A stretch of 21,159 nucleotides of DNA, taken from an uncultured Ruminococcus sp. (GTDB lineage Bacteria > Bacillota > Clostridia > Oscillospirales > Acutalibacteraceae). Shown piece by piece: positions 7,050-13,620 of the stretch. The stretch covers positions 1-21,159 of the forward strand of contig CAMGGF010000003.1 of assembly GCA_946055445.1 (NCBI GenBank), written 5' to 3'. Both the position numbers and the translations under genes were made by a program. Under the pieces are notes generated by a model. The model was given only the letters and a program-made list of their open reading frames with translations. It did not search any database and was not told the origin of the DNA. Each line of letters starts with the position of its first letter. Within the stretch, counting starts at the first letter, position 1.

Positions 7050-7760
7050 TCAGCGCATTGCCCACAGCGATGCTTTGCGCACCGCTTCGCGGCGACTGCG
7101 GCTGACGGGCAGGGTTTCACCCGAACGCAAGGTCAGCGCGTCGCTTTGCACGGATTTGATTTGCTTGGCGTTGACCAAAAAACTTTGATGACAGCGCGCA
7201 AAATCGCGGTCGGCAAGTTCTTTTTCCAACGCGTCTAATTTTCCGTAAAAAGTATATTCTTCATTTTTCAAATGCACGGTAATCTGCCGACGGCTGCTTT
7301 CAAAATACAGAATGTCGGCAAGGTACACGGTAATGTTACGCATATCGGCGTGAAAGGTAAACATTTTCTGCGGTGCGGCGGCAAGTTCTGCCACGCACTC
7401 CTCCAACACCTTGCGGAACGCGTGCTGTAATTCGGTTTTTAAAATATAGCGAAACGCTTTGACCTCATACCCGCGAAACACATATTCCGCTGACGAGGTA
7501 ATAAACACAATCAGCGCGTTTTCGTCATATTCGCGCAGTTGTTTTGCGGCGGAAATACCGTTTATCCCCTGCATTTTGATGTCTAAAAAGACAATTTGAA
7601 AATCCGCCGTGCCGTTTTTGTAAGCGGAAACGAGCGTTTCACCGTCGGGAAATTCCGTCAGGTGCCCGTCAATATCCGCGCGGGCAAAATACGCCGCAGT
7701 AAGTTCTGCGATTTCCTTGCGCACAAGCGGTTCATCATCGCAAATTGCAACGGAAAGCAT
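7050..7760 (-). CDS. LytTR-family response regulator (AgrA/ComE-like)
   Basis: The protein has 236 residues: a receiver domain (about 1-118) with the acidic pair D8-D9, phosphoacceptor D60 in VFLDIKMQG, and the conserved lysine at about 108; then a LytTR DNA-binding domain (about 132-232) with RNITVYLADILYFES and ARCHQSFLVNAKQIKSV. It is the cognate partner of the adjacent GHKL kinase. The ATG at 7760 is preceded by GGGGGAGGGG. The gene lies 24 nt downstream of the HTH-membrane gene and 14 nt upstream of the kinase, so the three form one operon. Expected targets carry direct repeats with 21-22 bp period, and one candidate is present at 5678-5709. Confidence 0.92.
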   Translation of the reverse strand: MLSVAICDDEPLVRKEIAELTAAYFARADIDGHLTEFPDGETLVSAYKNGTADFQIVFLDIKMQGINGISAAKQLREYDENALIVFITSSAEYVFRGYEVKAFRYILKTELQHAFRKVLEECVAELAAAPQKMFTFHADMRNITVYLADILYFESSRRQITVHLKNEEYTFYGKLDALEKELADRDFARCHQSFLVNAKQIKSVQSDALTLRSGETLPVSRSRREAVRKASLWAMR

Positions 7761-7784
7761 CGGTTTCCCCTCCCCCAATTTGAT

Positions 7785-8744
7785 TTATACGGTCAGTTGT
7801 TCGATAACGGAAAACACGGTCGGCACAGCCATAGCCAAAATCGGCAAAACGGTAAGCCACAGCGTTTTGAAACGCGGATTTTTGCGGACTCCGAACAGCA
7901 CGCCGTATAATACTGCAAGTAACAAAAGGAAGGACAACACACGGTTGAGCCAAGAAAGCAGGTCTGCTTCAAAAAAGGAACCGCGTATGATAAGCCCAAG
8001 ATACGCAAAGCATTTTGAAACCAATACAACGGCGCACAGAATTTTCAAACGCTTGTCTTTGTCTTCCCCATCCGCACGCGCGGCGGTGTCTAACAAAAAG
8101 GCTAAAAAGAAAATTCCCATCGCCGCACTAAGCAACGAAAAAGCGAAATTCAACACGACAGATGAAGCCAAACTCCACATCGAATCGGCATCGGCAAAGG
8201 ATTGCGCCGGGTGGGGAAGCAGACCGGTAAGCAAACCGCCGACAATCCCCGCCAAATACGGATATAAAAATTCATAGTCGGCAATACTGCCGCGAAAATT
8301 GGTCTTTTTGATAATGTGCGAGCCGAGGTAAATCCCGGAAACGATGTTGACAACACTCATGCAAACCATTTCTATCACGGGTAAATTATCACTGACTGTA
8401 TAGTTTAAATAAACAGAAACCGCCGACGGCAAGGTCAGGAGATAAAACGCCAACCCGACCAGCAATTCCCATATAAATCCGACTTTTAAAAAGTACGCAA
8501 ACGGATTTTTCGGCTCGTACCGTTCTGCCGCCGCGGCAAGCACAGCCGCGCGTTCTATATCTTCGGTGAAATAGGTTTCGGGAAGCGCATATTTTTCGGT
8601 CAGCATTTGCGCCACCGTTTCGGGTACTTCACCCGTCAATTCCAAGCGTTCCAATTCCGCTTCACGCAAGCCGAGTTCCGCCGCCAAATCCTTACGCCAC
8701 ACATTGTGTTCGGCGCGAAAATCCGCAAGTCCTCTTGTTTTCAT
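7785..8744 (-). CDS. HTH-domain integral membrane protein, first gene of the LytTR operon
   Basis: The protein has 319 residues. Residues 3-62 read as a compact HTH/XRE-like domain (LADFRAEHNVWRKDLAAEL, then LERLELTGEVPETVAQMLTE); the remainder holds six to eight membrane segments (about 86-108, 118-140, 165-185, 205-240, 245-265, 275-315). The start at 8744 follows a GGCGGGG site. It has its own promoter and shares a divergent control region with the HAD gene. It is the leading gene before the LytTR regulator and kinase, suggesting a membrane-tethered repressor or a sensor accessory protein. That role is inferred from fusion and context; no characterised family is recognised. Confidence 0.75.
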   Translation of the reverse strand: MKTRGLADFRAEHNVWRKDLAAELGLREAELERLELTGEVPETVAQMLTEKYALPETYFTEDIERAAVLAAAAERYEPKNPFAYFLKVGFIWELLVGLAFYLLTLPSAVSVYLNYTVSDNLPVIEMVCMSVVNIVSGIYLGSHIIKKTNFRGSIADYEFLYPYLAGIVGGLLTGLLPHPAQSFADADSMWSLASSVVLNFAFSLLSAAMGIFFLAFLLDTAARADGEDKDKRLKILCAVVLVSKCFAYLGLIIRGSFFEADLLSWLNRVLSFLLLLAVLYGVLFGVRKNPRFKTLWLTVLPILAMAVPTVFSVIEQLTV

Positions 8745-8777
8745 ACAATCCCCGCCCTCGTGCATTGGTTTATTCCA

Positions 8778-8806
8778 AATATACCACATTCTGCCGTTGC
8801 TGTAAA
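8778..8806 (-). promoter_or_regulatory. Promoter of the HTH-LytTR-kinase operon
   Basis: On the minus strand, -35 TTTACA (8806-8801), a 17-bp spacer and -10 TATATT (8783-8778), about 35-40 bp before the HTH gene start. Confidence 0.65.
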
Positions 8807-8815
8807 GCAGAACGG
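8794..8815. promoter_or_regulatory. Inverted repeat covering both divergent -35 regions
   Basis: CCGTTgCTG-TAAAG-CAGAACGG: arms CCGTT..CTG and CAG..AACGG with one bulged base. It overlaps the minus-strand -35 and spacer and abuts the plus-strand -35 at 8816, a natural operator position for a repressor of both units, possibly the HTH protein. Confidence 0.4.
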
Positions 8816-8844
8816 TTGCAAAATTTCATTGCATTTTATATAAT
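8816..8844 (+). promoter_or_regulatory. Promoter of the HAD-phosphatase gene
   Basis: TTGCAA (8816-8821), a 17-bp spacer and a consensus TATAAT (8839-8844). Confidence 0.75.
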
Positions 8845-8894
8845 ACTTTCGGGCGGCGGTATTGCCGACAAAGTAAAATGGTTTCGGAGTGACT

Positions 8895-9722
8895 ATGCGT
8901 ACTTTATACATCACCGATTTAGACGGTACTTTTTTAAACAATGACGGTGCGGTTTCCGACGAAAGCCGCCGCATTATAAATGAACTCACCGAAAAAGGGG
9001 TATTGTTTTCGGTTGCCACCGCGCGCAGCAGTATGACGGCAAAAGACCTGCTCGAAGGGTTGCACATTTCAGCGCCTGTTGTGTTTATGAACGGTGTATT
9101 TTTGTATGATTTGGAAAAAGACCGCGCCGTTGCCTTTCACGAAATCGCACCGCGCGCTTTTTTGCAGGTCGTGGCGGCGTTTCAAGCATATAACAAAGCG
9201 CCTATGCTGTTTTTATACGGCGATGACGGACAGTTTTCCATTCATTACACAAGGCTGGATTTACAGGTGAATCGCGATTTTTACAACGCGCGCAAAAAAA
9301 TGCTCGGCGAACGGTTTCGCAAGGTTGACGCCTTGCAAATACCCACGGGGCAACACGCGGTCTATGTGAATTTGGTGGACACCTACGAAAGTCTCAAACC
9401 GATTACAGAACTGCTGCAAACAATCGAGGGCGTCAGTTTTTCATTCTACGGGGACACTTACACAGACTATTGGTTTTTGGAAGTATACAGCGCAAAAGCG
9501 TCAAAGGCAAATGCCGCGAAAGAGGTGAAAGCACTTGTCGGCGCGGAACAAATCGTCGCGTTCGGGGACAATTACAACGATTTAACGCTGTTCTCCGCCG
9601 CCGATGAAAAATATGCGGTTGCAAACGCCGTAGACGAAGTGAAAGCACAGGCGACCGCCGTGATTGAGAGCAACGAGCAAGACGGCGTTGCCAAATTCCT
9701 GTTGCGACGGTTTCAGACATAA
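8895..9722 (+). CDS. Cof-type HAD-IIB family sugar/nucleotide phosphatase
   Basis: The protein has 275 residues. The HAD motif I is at the N-terminus (YITDLDGTFLNN, nucleophile D8 and acid/base D10), motif II is VATARSS (about residues 39-45), the type IIB cap fills the middle, and motifs III/IV are AKASKANAAKEV and FGDNYNDLTLF near residue 220. Cof-type enzymes dephosphorylate sugar phosphates, FMN, pyridoxal phosphate and similar metabolites; the substrate cannot be read from sequence. The ATG at 8895 has GGAG 5 nt upstream and is preferred over a GTG two codons earlier that overlaps that site. It is monocistronic, with its own promoter and terminator. Confidence 0.93.
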   Translation: MRTLYITDLDGTFLNNDGAVSDESRRIINELTEKGVLFSVATARSSMTAKDLLEGLHISAPVVFMNGVFLYDLEKDRAVAFHEIAPRAFLQVVAAFQAYNKAPMLFLYGDDGQFSIHYTRLDLQVNRDFYNARKKMLGERFRKVDALQIPTGQHAVYVNLVDTYESLKPITELLQTIEGVSFSFYGDTYTDYWFLEVYSAKASKANAAKEVKALVGAEQIVAFGDNYNDLTLFSAADEKYAVANAVDEVKAQATAVIESNEQDGVAKFLLRRFQT

Positions 9723-9761
9723 ACACAGCCGCTTTTGCGTTGGCAAAAGCGGCTGTGTTTT
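9721..9761 (+). terminator. Strong terminator between convergent genes
   Basis: An approximately 18-bp stem (AAACACAGCCGCTTTTGC at 9721-9738, loop GTTG, complementary arm from 9743) followed by TT. It overlaps the stop codon of the HAD gene and may also serve the convergent acyltransferase gene. Confidence 0.9.
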
Positions 9762-9766
9762 CACAT

Positions 9767-10804
9767 TTACGGTACAATATATTTTACAAGCGGGATTTTG
9801 GAAAGCACAAGCACGACCGCAACAACCACCGCGTAAACAGCAAACGGCATAATTGCCATAAAGTATATCGGATGCGTTGCCAAAATGCCGAAATGCTCCA
9901 ACAAAATTAAACAGAACATATGCAACACATAAACCCCGAGCGATGCCCCTGCAATCGTATGCACAATTTTTTGCGGTATGATTTTAAAAATGCGCTCCCA
10001 GCGAAAATGCTTTGCAAACAGCATAACCGCCGCGGAAAGCGGAAAGCAAGCCACAGAGCAGTAATCCATAAAAAATGCATCCATCTGCTCTGTTTTTCGC
10101 GACAACCACCAAGTGCCGAAAAACATCAAAAGCGCACCGAGCACACCGCTTGTATACACCGCCACGCGGATTTTTTTCGAAAAAGTTTCATACCGAATAA
10201 GCCAGCCGAGGAAAATATAGCCAAGATACCCTGTCGCAATCGTCGGAACAATTCCGCCGTTTATCGGCTGTAAAAATCGGGTGATACATGGGAAAATACC
10301 GCCGAAGAAGTAGGAAAGCAGGCATAAATACGCAATTTGGCGGAAATTTTCGGGTTTTGCCAATTTTGAAAGCACCGGCATAGAAAGGTAGATACCGAAA
10401 ATTACATAAAAAAACCAAAAAACATTATTTGCGCCGTTGTTAAAAATCCCGTTTCGCACCGCTTCAAAAGTGGGCAGCGGCGCTTTATTCAGCACCGTCG
10501 GCAAAAACAAATAAAAAAGCGACCAAAAGACAAACGGTATGCCCGTTTTTGCAAACCGCTTTTTAAAGAACGCTTTTGTTGAGTATCGCGCGCGATACTC
10601 CAAAAGCGTGGTGCCGCTAATCATAAAAAATACGGGAACGGCAAAGTGAAACGCGGTTTGCAGGAACATTGCCATAAACCAGGCACGCGTTTCGGCAAAT
10701 TGAAACACATTCCCCGAGCAGTGCAGACACACTACACCGAAACAGGCAAAAATATTCATAAAATCAATGTAATCGAGCCGTTTTGGCGTTGCTGTATCCG
10801 CCAC
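9767..10804 (-). CDS. Acyltransferase-3 family integral membrane protein
   Basis: This 345-residue protein belongs to the acyltransferase-3 (OafA/WecH/NodX-like) family, which moves acetyl or succinyl groups onto cell-surface sugars across the membrane. Seen: the typical start RLDYIDFMNIFACFGVVCLH with the conserved family histidine, HFAVPVFFMISGTTLL, FKKRFAKTGIPFVFWSLFYL, and about ten membrane segments to the end. I place the start at a GTG at 10804: GGGGAG is 6 nt upstream, while the upstream ATG at 10822 lies at or before the predicted transcript start. The acceptor is unknown; no capsule or wall operon is adjacent. Confidence 0.88.
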   Translation of the reverse strand: MADTATPKRLDYIDFMNIFACFGVVCLHCSGNVFQFAETRAWFMAMFLQTAFHFAVPVFFMISGTTLLEYRARYSTKAFFKKRFAKTGIPFVFWSLFYLFLPTVLNKAPLPTFEAVRNGIFNNGANNVFWFFYVIFGIYLSMPVLSKLAKPENFRQIAYLCLLSYFFGGIFPCITRFLQPINGGIVPTIATGYLGYIFLGWLIRYETFSKKIRVAVYTSGVLGALLMFFGTWWLSRKTEQMDAFFMDYCSVACFPLSAAVMLFAKHFRWERIFKIIPQKIVHTIAGASLGVYVLHMFCLILLEHFGILATHPIYFMAIMPFAVYAVVVAVVLVLSKIPLVKYIVP

Positions 10805-10826
10805 GGAAATCTCCCCTTTCATATGT

Positions 10827-10856
10827 ATTATAGACAAAAATGCTATGGGCTGTCAA
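10827..10856 (-). promoter_or_regulatory. Consensus sigma-A promoter for the acyltransferase gene
   Basis: On the minus strand, TTGACA (10856-10851), an 18-bp spacer and TATAAT (10832-10827). The predicted start near 10820 excludes the ATG at 10822 and supports the GTG start at 10804. Confidence 0.85.
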
Positions 10857-10935
10857 GGGATACCGTTTGCTTGCACGATTGCCATTTTTGAGAGCCGCGC
10901 ACAAAAGAAAAGCAATAAATTTTCAAAAAAATCAA

Positions 10936-10964
10936 TTGACATTACTGTGCTTTCGTGCTATTAT
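10936..10964 (+). promoter_or_regulatory. Strong promoter for the tRNA-Leu transcript
   Basis: TTGACA (10936-10941), a 17-bp spacer and TATTAT (10959-10964). Transcription should begin near 10971, about 100 nt before the partial tRNA copy and about 300 nt before the intact tRNA. Between 10971 and 11066 nothing recognisable is present. Confidence 0.75.
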
Positions 10965-11065
10965 ATTTGAGCGTCAAGCGGGTTTACCGATTGATGTATG
11001 CGGAAAAAGCGAAATGCTCCGCCTCGGTTGTTCTCGCCGTGTAAAATTTAGAGGACAGAAATTTC

Positions 11066-11288
11066 ATATGCGGATATGGCGGAACTGGCAGTTTTCAGCC
11101 GAGCGCCTCCTGTGGAGGATGAAGCGAAGGCTGAAAAGGCGTAGCGGTCGAAATTGCGCGGCGCTCCAAGCCGCAGGCAATTTCGGGCACCGCAAGAGTC
11201 ACGCGGGAGCGGCTGCCCCACAATTAAATAGATAGGTTAAAACGAGTTTGCGCTCGATTTTAATATGCGGATATGGCGGAACTGGCAG
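11066..11288 (+). repeat. Direct 26-bp duplication of the tRNA-Leu 5' region
   Basis: Bases 11066-11091 and 11263-11288 are identical over 26 nt (ATAT, then the first 22 nt of tRNA-Leu ending AACTGGCAG), 197 bp apart. The first copy ends in the D-loop and is then replaced by unrelated sequence; the second continues into the intact tRNA. This is the signature of an insertion or integration that rebuilt the tRNA gene. Confidence 0.85.
11092..11262. mobile_element. 171-bp structured insert between tRNA-Leu copies (possible MITE or att remnant)
   Basis: The insert folds almost completely: TTTTCAGCC (11092-11100)/GGCTGAAAA (11129-11137) enclosing CCTCC-TGT-GGAGG; CGAAATTGC (11149-11157)/GCAATTTCG (11177-11185) enclosing GCGGC/GCCGC; GGCACCGC (11186-11193)/GCGGCTGCC (11209-11217) with one bulge; and TTAAAACGAG (11237-11246)/CTCGATTTTAA (11253-11263) with one bulge. 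It has no coding capacity or integrase. It could be a non-autonomous element, a decayed integrated element, or a leader RNA processed with the tRNA. Confidence 0.5.
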
Positions 11289-11353
11289 ACGCGCTAGATT
11301 CAGGTTCTAGTGAAGGCAACTTCATGCAGGTTCAATTCCTGTTATCCGCACCA
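11267..11353 (+). tRNA. tRNA-Leu (anticodon CAG), CCA encoded
   Basis: The acceptor arms GCGGATA and TATCCGC pair fully. The anticodon stem CTAGA/TCTAG encloses the loop TTCAGGT with anticodon CAG at positions 34-36. A long variable arm typical of class II leucine tRNAs is present (GTGAAGGCAACTTCAT), followed by the T-arm CAGG-TTCAATT-CCTG and an encoded CCA at 11351-11353. It reads CUG codons. It is intact despite the structured insert just upstream. Confidence 0.95.
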
Positions 11354-11360
11354 GAAAGAA

Positions 11361-11387
11361 AAAGAGTCGTTTTACGGCTCTTTTTTC
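11361..11387 (+). terminator. Terminator of the tRNA transcript
   Basis: AAAGAGTCG-TTTTA-CGGCTCTTT, a 9-bp stem with one G-T pair, followed by TTTT. Confidence 0.85.
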
Positions 11388-11451
11388 TTTTTTGTTTGTG
11401 CAAATGGTTTTGAAAACGAGGCACGCAGAGCGTGTCGGGCAACGCTTGCGA

Positions 11452-11467
11452 CCGCCGCCGGCGGCGG
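11452..11467. repeat. 16-bp perfect GC palindrome
   Basis: CCGCCGCCGGCGGCGG lies in the otherwise featureless stretch 11388-11578 between the tRNA terminator and the DUF6512 gene. It could form a cruciform or be a leftover of a palindromic repeat. No clear promoter for the next gene was found in this stretch. Confidence 0.5.
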
Positions 11468-11578
11468 ATAAAGGGAGAAAGAGTTTGTTATAGAAAAAAT
11501 GAGCGCCGTTCACAGCAGAATAAAGGTGTTCTCCTACGCATAAAATTTGAATACAACACAGTAGAGGGTGGTATGCGT

Positions 11579-12109
11579 ATGAAACGAAAGTTATTGCGTT
11601 GGCAAGCGGCGGGTTTTGGCGTGGCATCGCTTGGCGGAGCACTTCTGCATTTTCTGTACAACCTAGCGAAGCAGAGCATCTTGGTTGCCCCGTTTTCAAG
11701 CGTGAACGAATCCACTTGGGAGCATATGAAACTGCTGTTTTTTCCCATGTTTTTCTTCGCGCTGATTCAAGGCCGATTTTTCAAAGAATACAGAAACTTT
11801 TGGTGTGTGAAACTCGCAGGGATTTGGACGGGTCTTTTGCTGATTCCCGTGCTGTTTTACACCTACAACGGCGCAATCGGCAAATCGCCCGATTGGTTTA
11901 ACATTTCTATATTTTTCATATCGGCGGCGGTGGCATTTTTCTTGGAAACACGGTTGTTTCAAAAGAATTGCTTGCATTGTAAAATGCCGTGGCTTGCCTT
12001 TGCGGGAACTTGCCTAATCGGTGTGCTGTTTGTGTTGTTTACATTTTCGACACCGCAGAGACCGCTGTTTCAGGACCCGATTACAGGGACGTACGGCGTA
12101 AACAGTTAA
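11579..12109 (+). CDS. DUF6512-type membrane protein
   Basis: The protein has 176 residues with about five hydrophobic segments (roughly 8-28, 45-65, 75-97, 108-126, 142-162). Its hallmark is SSVNESTWEHMKLLFFPMFF after the first helix, which I associate with the DUF6512 family of small Firmicute membrane proteins of unknown function. The start at 11579 is preceded by GAGGGTGG at 7 nt; another ATG two codons upstream abuts that site. A pair of cysteines (CLHC, about residue 135) is visible. It stands alone between the tRNA unit and a convergent DUF1835 gene. The family name is from memory and moderately sure; no function is known. Confidence 0.75.
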   Translation: MKRKLLRWQAAGFGVASLGGALLHFLYNLAKQSILVAPFSSVNESTWEHMKLLFFPMFFFALIQGRFFKEYRNFWCVKLAGIWTGLLLIPVLFYTYNGAIGKSPDWFNISIFFISAAVAFFLETRLFQKNCLHCKMPWLAFAGTCLIGVLFVLFTFSTPQRPLFQDPITGTYGVNS

Positions 12110-12196
12110 GGCCTTTTACTTTTGTATAAAAGCGTATGGAAAAGTATAAAATTAAAGCATAACGGCTCTGCAATGCCGCGAAATATACGAGTTCGG

Positions 12197-13036
12197 TTAC
12201 GGTTTCTGTAACAAGTAATGGGGATACCTGTCAGATTTATTGTGTGTTGTATATTTCCCTGCAATTTTTATCTGCCCGCGGTCTATCAATGTCAAAATCC
12301 GATCGCACAAATACCCAGCAACCACATAATTGTTCTCATCATATACTTTTCCCAAAGTTATACCGATGAGGTTTATCATTTGTATGGGTGTGTCCGTCAA
12401 AGCGGAAAGAAGATATGTATCGAAATAATCCGTTTGAACGCTTTTGATTTTGCCGTTTTCATTCACCCTTAATACGCCGTTTTCTTCGCACAGTCGTTTC
12501 CACTCTGCCGCATTTGCGGCTATTTCTTCTTTTGTTGCCCGATGGGCAAGATGTAAATATTGATGCACTTCAATTGGGTCAACATCACACCATGATTTAT
12601 GTCTATCGTCCATTGGGAGTGGAATCAATATAATATTTGCACATGTGTTTTCAAGTTGACTGCAAATGTAGTACATTCCGCACATAGAATACGCAAACGA
12701 GGAATACCAAATCCGCACAGGTGTGCCTTTCTGCGCTTCTGCAACAATCCGTTGTACGTCTTGCATATACCCTTTATAAATTCGTCTTGCCCGAAATTTT
12801 CGTCTATAATAAGGCCATAAAGCATCTATGCGTCCTTTTGCAAAATGCGCCGAGTCAATATTATGTGTATCCAGCCAAAAAGCGAGACTGATTCTTTCAT
12901 CGCTCGGAGATAAAAGAATTTCTTCCATTTCCGGCGCAGAATATTTTATACGTGAAATATATCCCTCTTCCTGTTTTGTATGCAGAAACAAATCGATGAA
13001 ATTCTTCGTTATGTCAGAAAAGCATATATCTATCAT
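12197..13036 (-). CDS. DUF1835 domain protein with DUF3658 C-terminus
   Basis: This 279-residue soluble protein starts MIDICFSDITKNFIDLF, the pattern of DUF1835 N-termini, with IWYSSFAYSMCGMYYICSQL near residue 120. Its C-terminal third (EWKRLCEENGVLRVNENGKI, then YVVAGYLCDRILTLIDRGQI, then AGKY) matches the DUF3658 helical domain usually fused to DUF1835. The function of the family is unknown. The ATG at 13036 has GGAG 9 nt upstream and a consensus promoter just above; a longer in-frame reading to 13423 crosses the promoter and is rejected. It is convergent with the DUF6512 gene; the 87 bp between them contain no clear terminator. Confidence 0.8.
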   Translation of the reverse strand: MIDICFSDITKNFIDLFLHTKQEEGYISRIKYSAPEMEEILLSPSDERISLAFWLDTHNIDSAHFAKGRIDALWPYYRRKFRARRIYKGYMQDVQRIVAEAQKGTPVRIWYSSFAYSMCGMYYICSQLENTCANIILIPLPMDDRHKSWCDVDPIEVHQYLHLAHRATKEEIAANAAEWKRLCEENGVLRVNENGKIKSVQTDYFDTYLLSALTDTPIQMINLIGITLGKVYDENNYVVAGYLCDRILTLIDRGQIKIAGKYTTHNKSDRYPHYLLQKP

Positions 13037-13063
13037 TTTTTGCACTCCTTTTTGTCCGTTTTG

Positions 13064-13092
13064 ATTATACCATCCGCAAAACCGACTTGCAA
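13064..13092 (-). promoter_or_regulatory. Promoter of the DUF1835 gene
   Basis: On the minus strand, TTGCAA (13092-13087), a 17-bp spacer and TATAAT (13069-13064). Confidence 0.75.
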
Positions 13093-13209
13093 ATTCTTTT
13101 AAAAAGTTATGTCCAAAGATGCGGACGCAAAAGTCTACCCTTTGGATTTGCGACTGTATATCCGGCGTTTTTTCTGCGATATACTTCGTGTTTTTACAAA
13201 AATTTCCGC

Positions 13210-13260
13210 GGATAGGATCTAACAAAACACATACAACTAAAAATAAAAGGAGTCCTATCC
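13210..13260 (+). promoter_or_regulatory. Leader inverted repeat enclosing the DUF3892 ribosome binding site
   Basis: GGATAGGA (13210-13217) is fully complementary to TCCTATCC (13253-13260), which sits exactly between the AAAAGGAG site and the ATG at 13261. Pairing would place the ribosome site at the edge of a 35-nt loop and bury the bases before the start codon, so translation could be gated. Only 8 bp, so chance is possible. Confidence 0.35.
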
Positions 13261-13548
13261 ATGGAAGAAAATACACTAGTAAAAAACACATTAGATGAAA
13301 TTCCAAAGGCAAATTCCAATGCGAAGCATATCGTCGGGCTTGTAAAACAAAGCGGAAAAGTGACAGGCTACAAATTATCCGATGAGACATTTGTATCCAA
13401 GCCCGATGCCGTGGCGATGGCAAAGCACGGAGATATTGCAGGCGTGGGGATTGCGCACCGAGGAGACACCGAATACCTGAAAGCCATCCCGAACGGCAAT
13501 GAAAATGATAATTTGGGCAATTTGCCTGCTGTTTCCCCGCAGGAATAA
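13261..13548 (+). CDS. DUF3892 family protein
   Basis: This 95-residue soluble protein has the DUF3892 pattern: KHIVGLVKQSGKVTGYKLSD, then VAMAKHGDIAGVGIAHRGDT, then EYLKAIPNGNENDNLGNLP. DUF3892 members are small proteins of unknown function, often beside phage, plasmid or stress genes. The ATG at 13261 has AAAGGAG 8 nt upstream. It is monocistronic, diverges from the DUF1835 gene, and converges with rtcB on a shared terminator. Its promoter is unclear; a TATACT-like -10 at about 13183 has no good -35. Confidence 0.85.
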   Translation: MEENTLVKNTLDEIPKANSNAKHIVGLVKQSGKVTGYKLSDETFVSKPDAVAMAKHGDIAGVGIAHRGDTEYLKAIPNGNENDNLGNLPAVSPQE

Positions 13549-13580
13549 AACCGTTTTCAGGTTATCGAAATATGTAAAAC

Positions 13581-13620
13581 AAAACTCGACACGCGGATTT
13601 TTGTCCGTGCGTCGAGTTTT
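13581..13620. terminator. Bidirectional terminator between DUF3892 gene and rtcB
   Basis: AAAACTCGAC (13581-13590) pairs with GTCGAGTTTT (13611-13620); the inner CGCGGA/TCCGTG pairs extend the stem past one mismatch, and T-runs occur on both strands. It abuts the rtcB stop codon at 13621. Confidence 0.88.

Noticed and set aside
10840..11235. Plus-strand frame of 131 codons through the tRNA promoter and insert
   Set aside because: It spans the tRNA promoter, the partial tRNA copy and the structured insert, lacks a ribosome site, and is highly basic without a domain.
11322..11699. Minus-strand frame ending RITGIEPA
   Set aside because: A typical false gene made by reading the antisense of a tRNA. 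It also overlaps the tRNA terminator and the DUF6512 gene.
13037..13423. N-terminal extension of the DUF1835 protein
   Set aside because: It would run across a consensus promoter and a good ribosome site and into the opposing DUF3892 gene.
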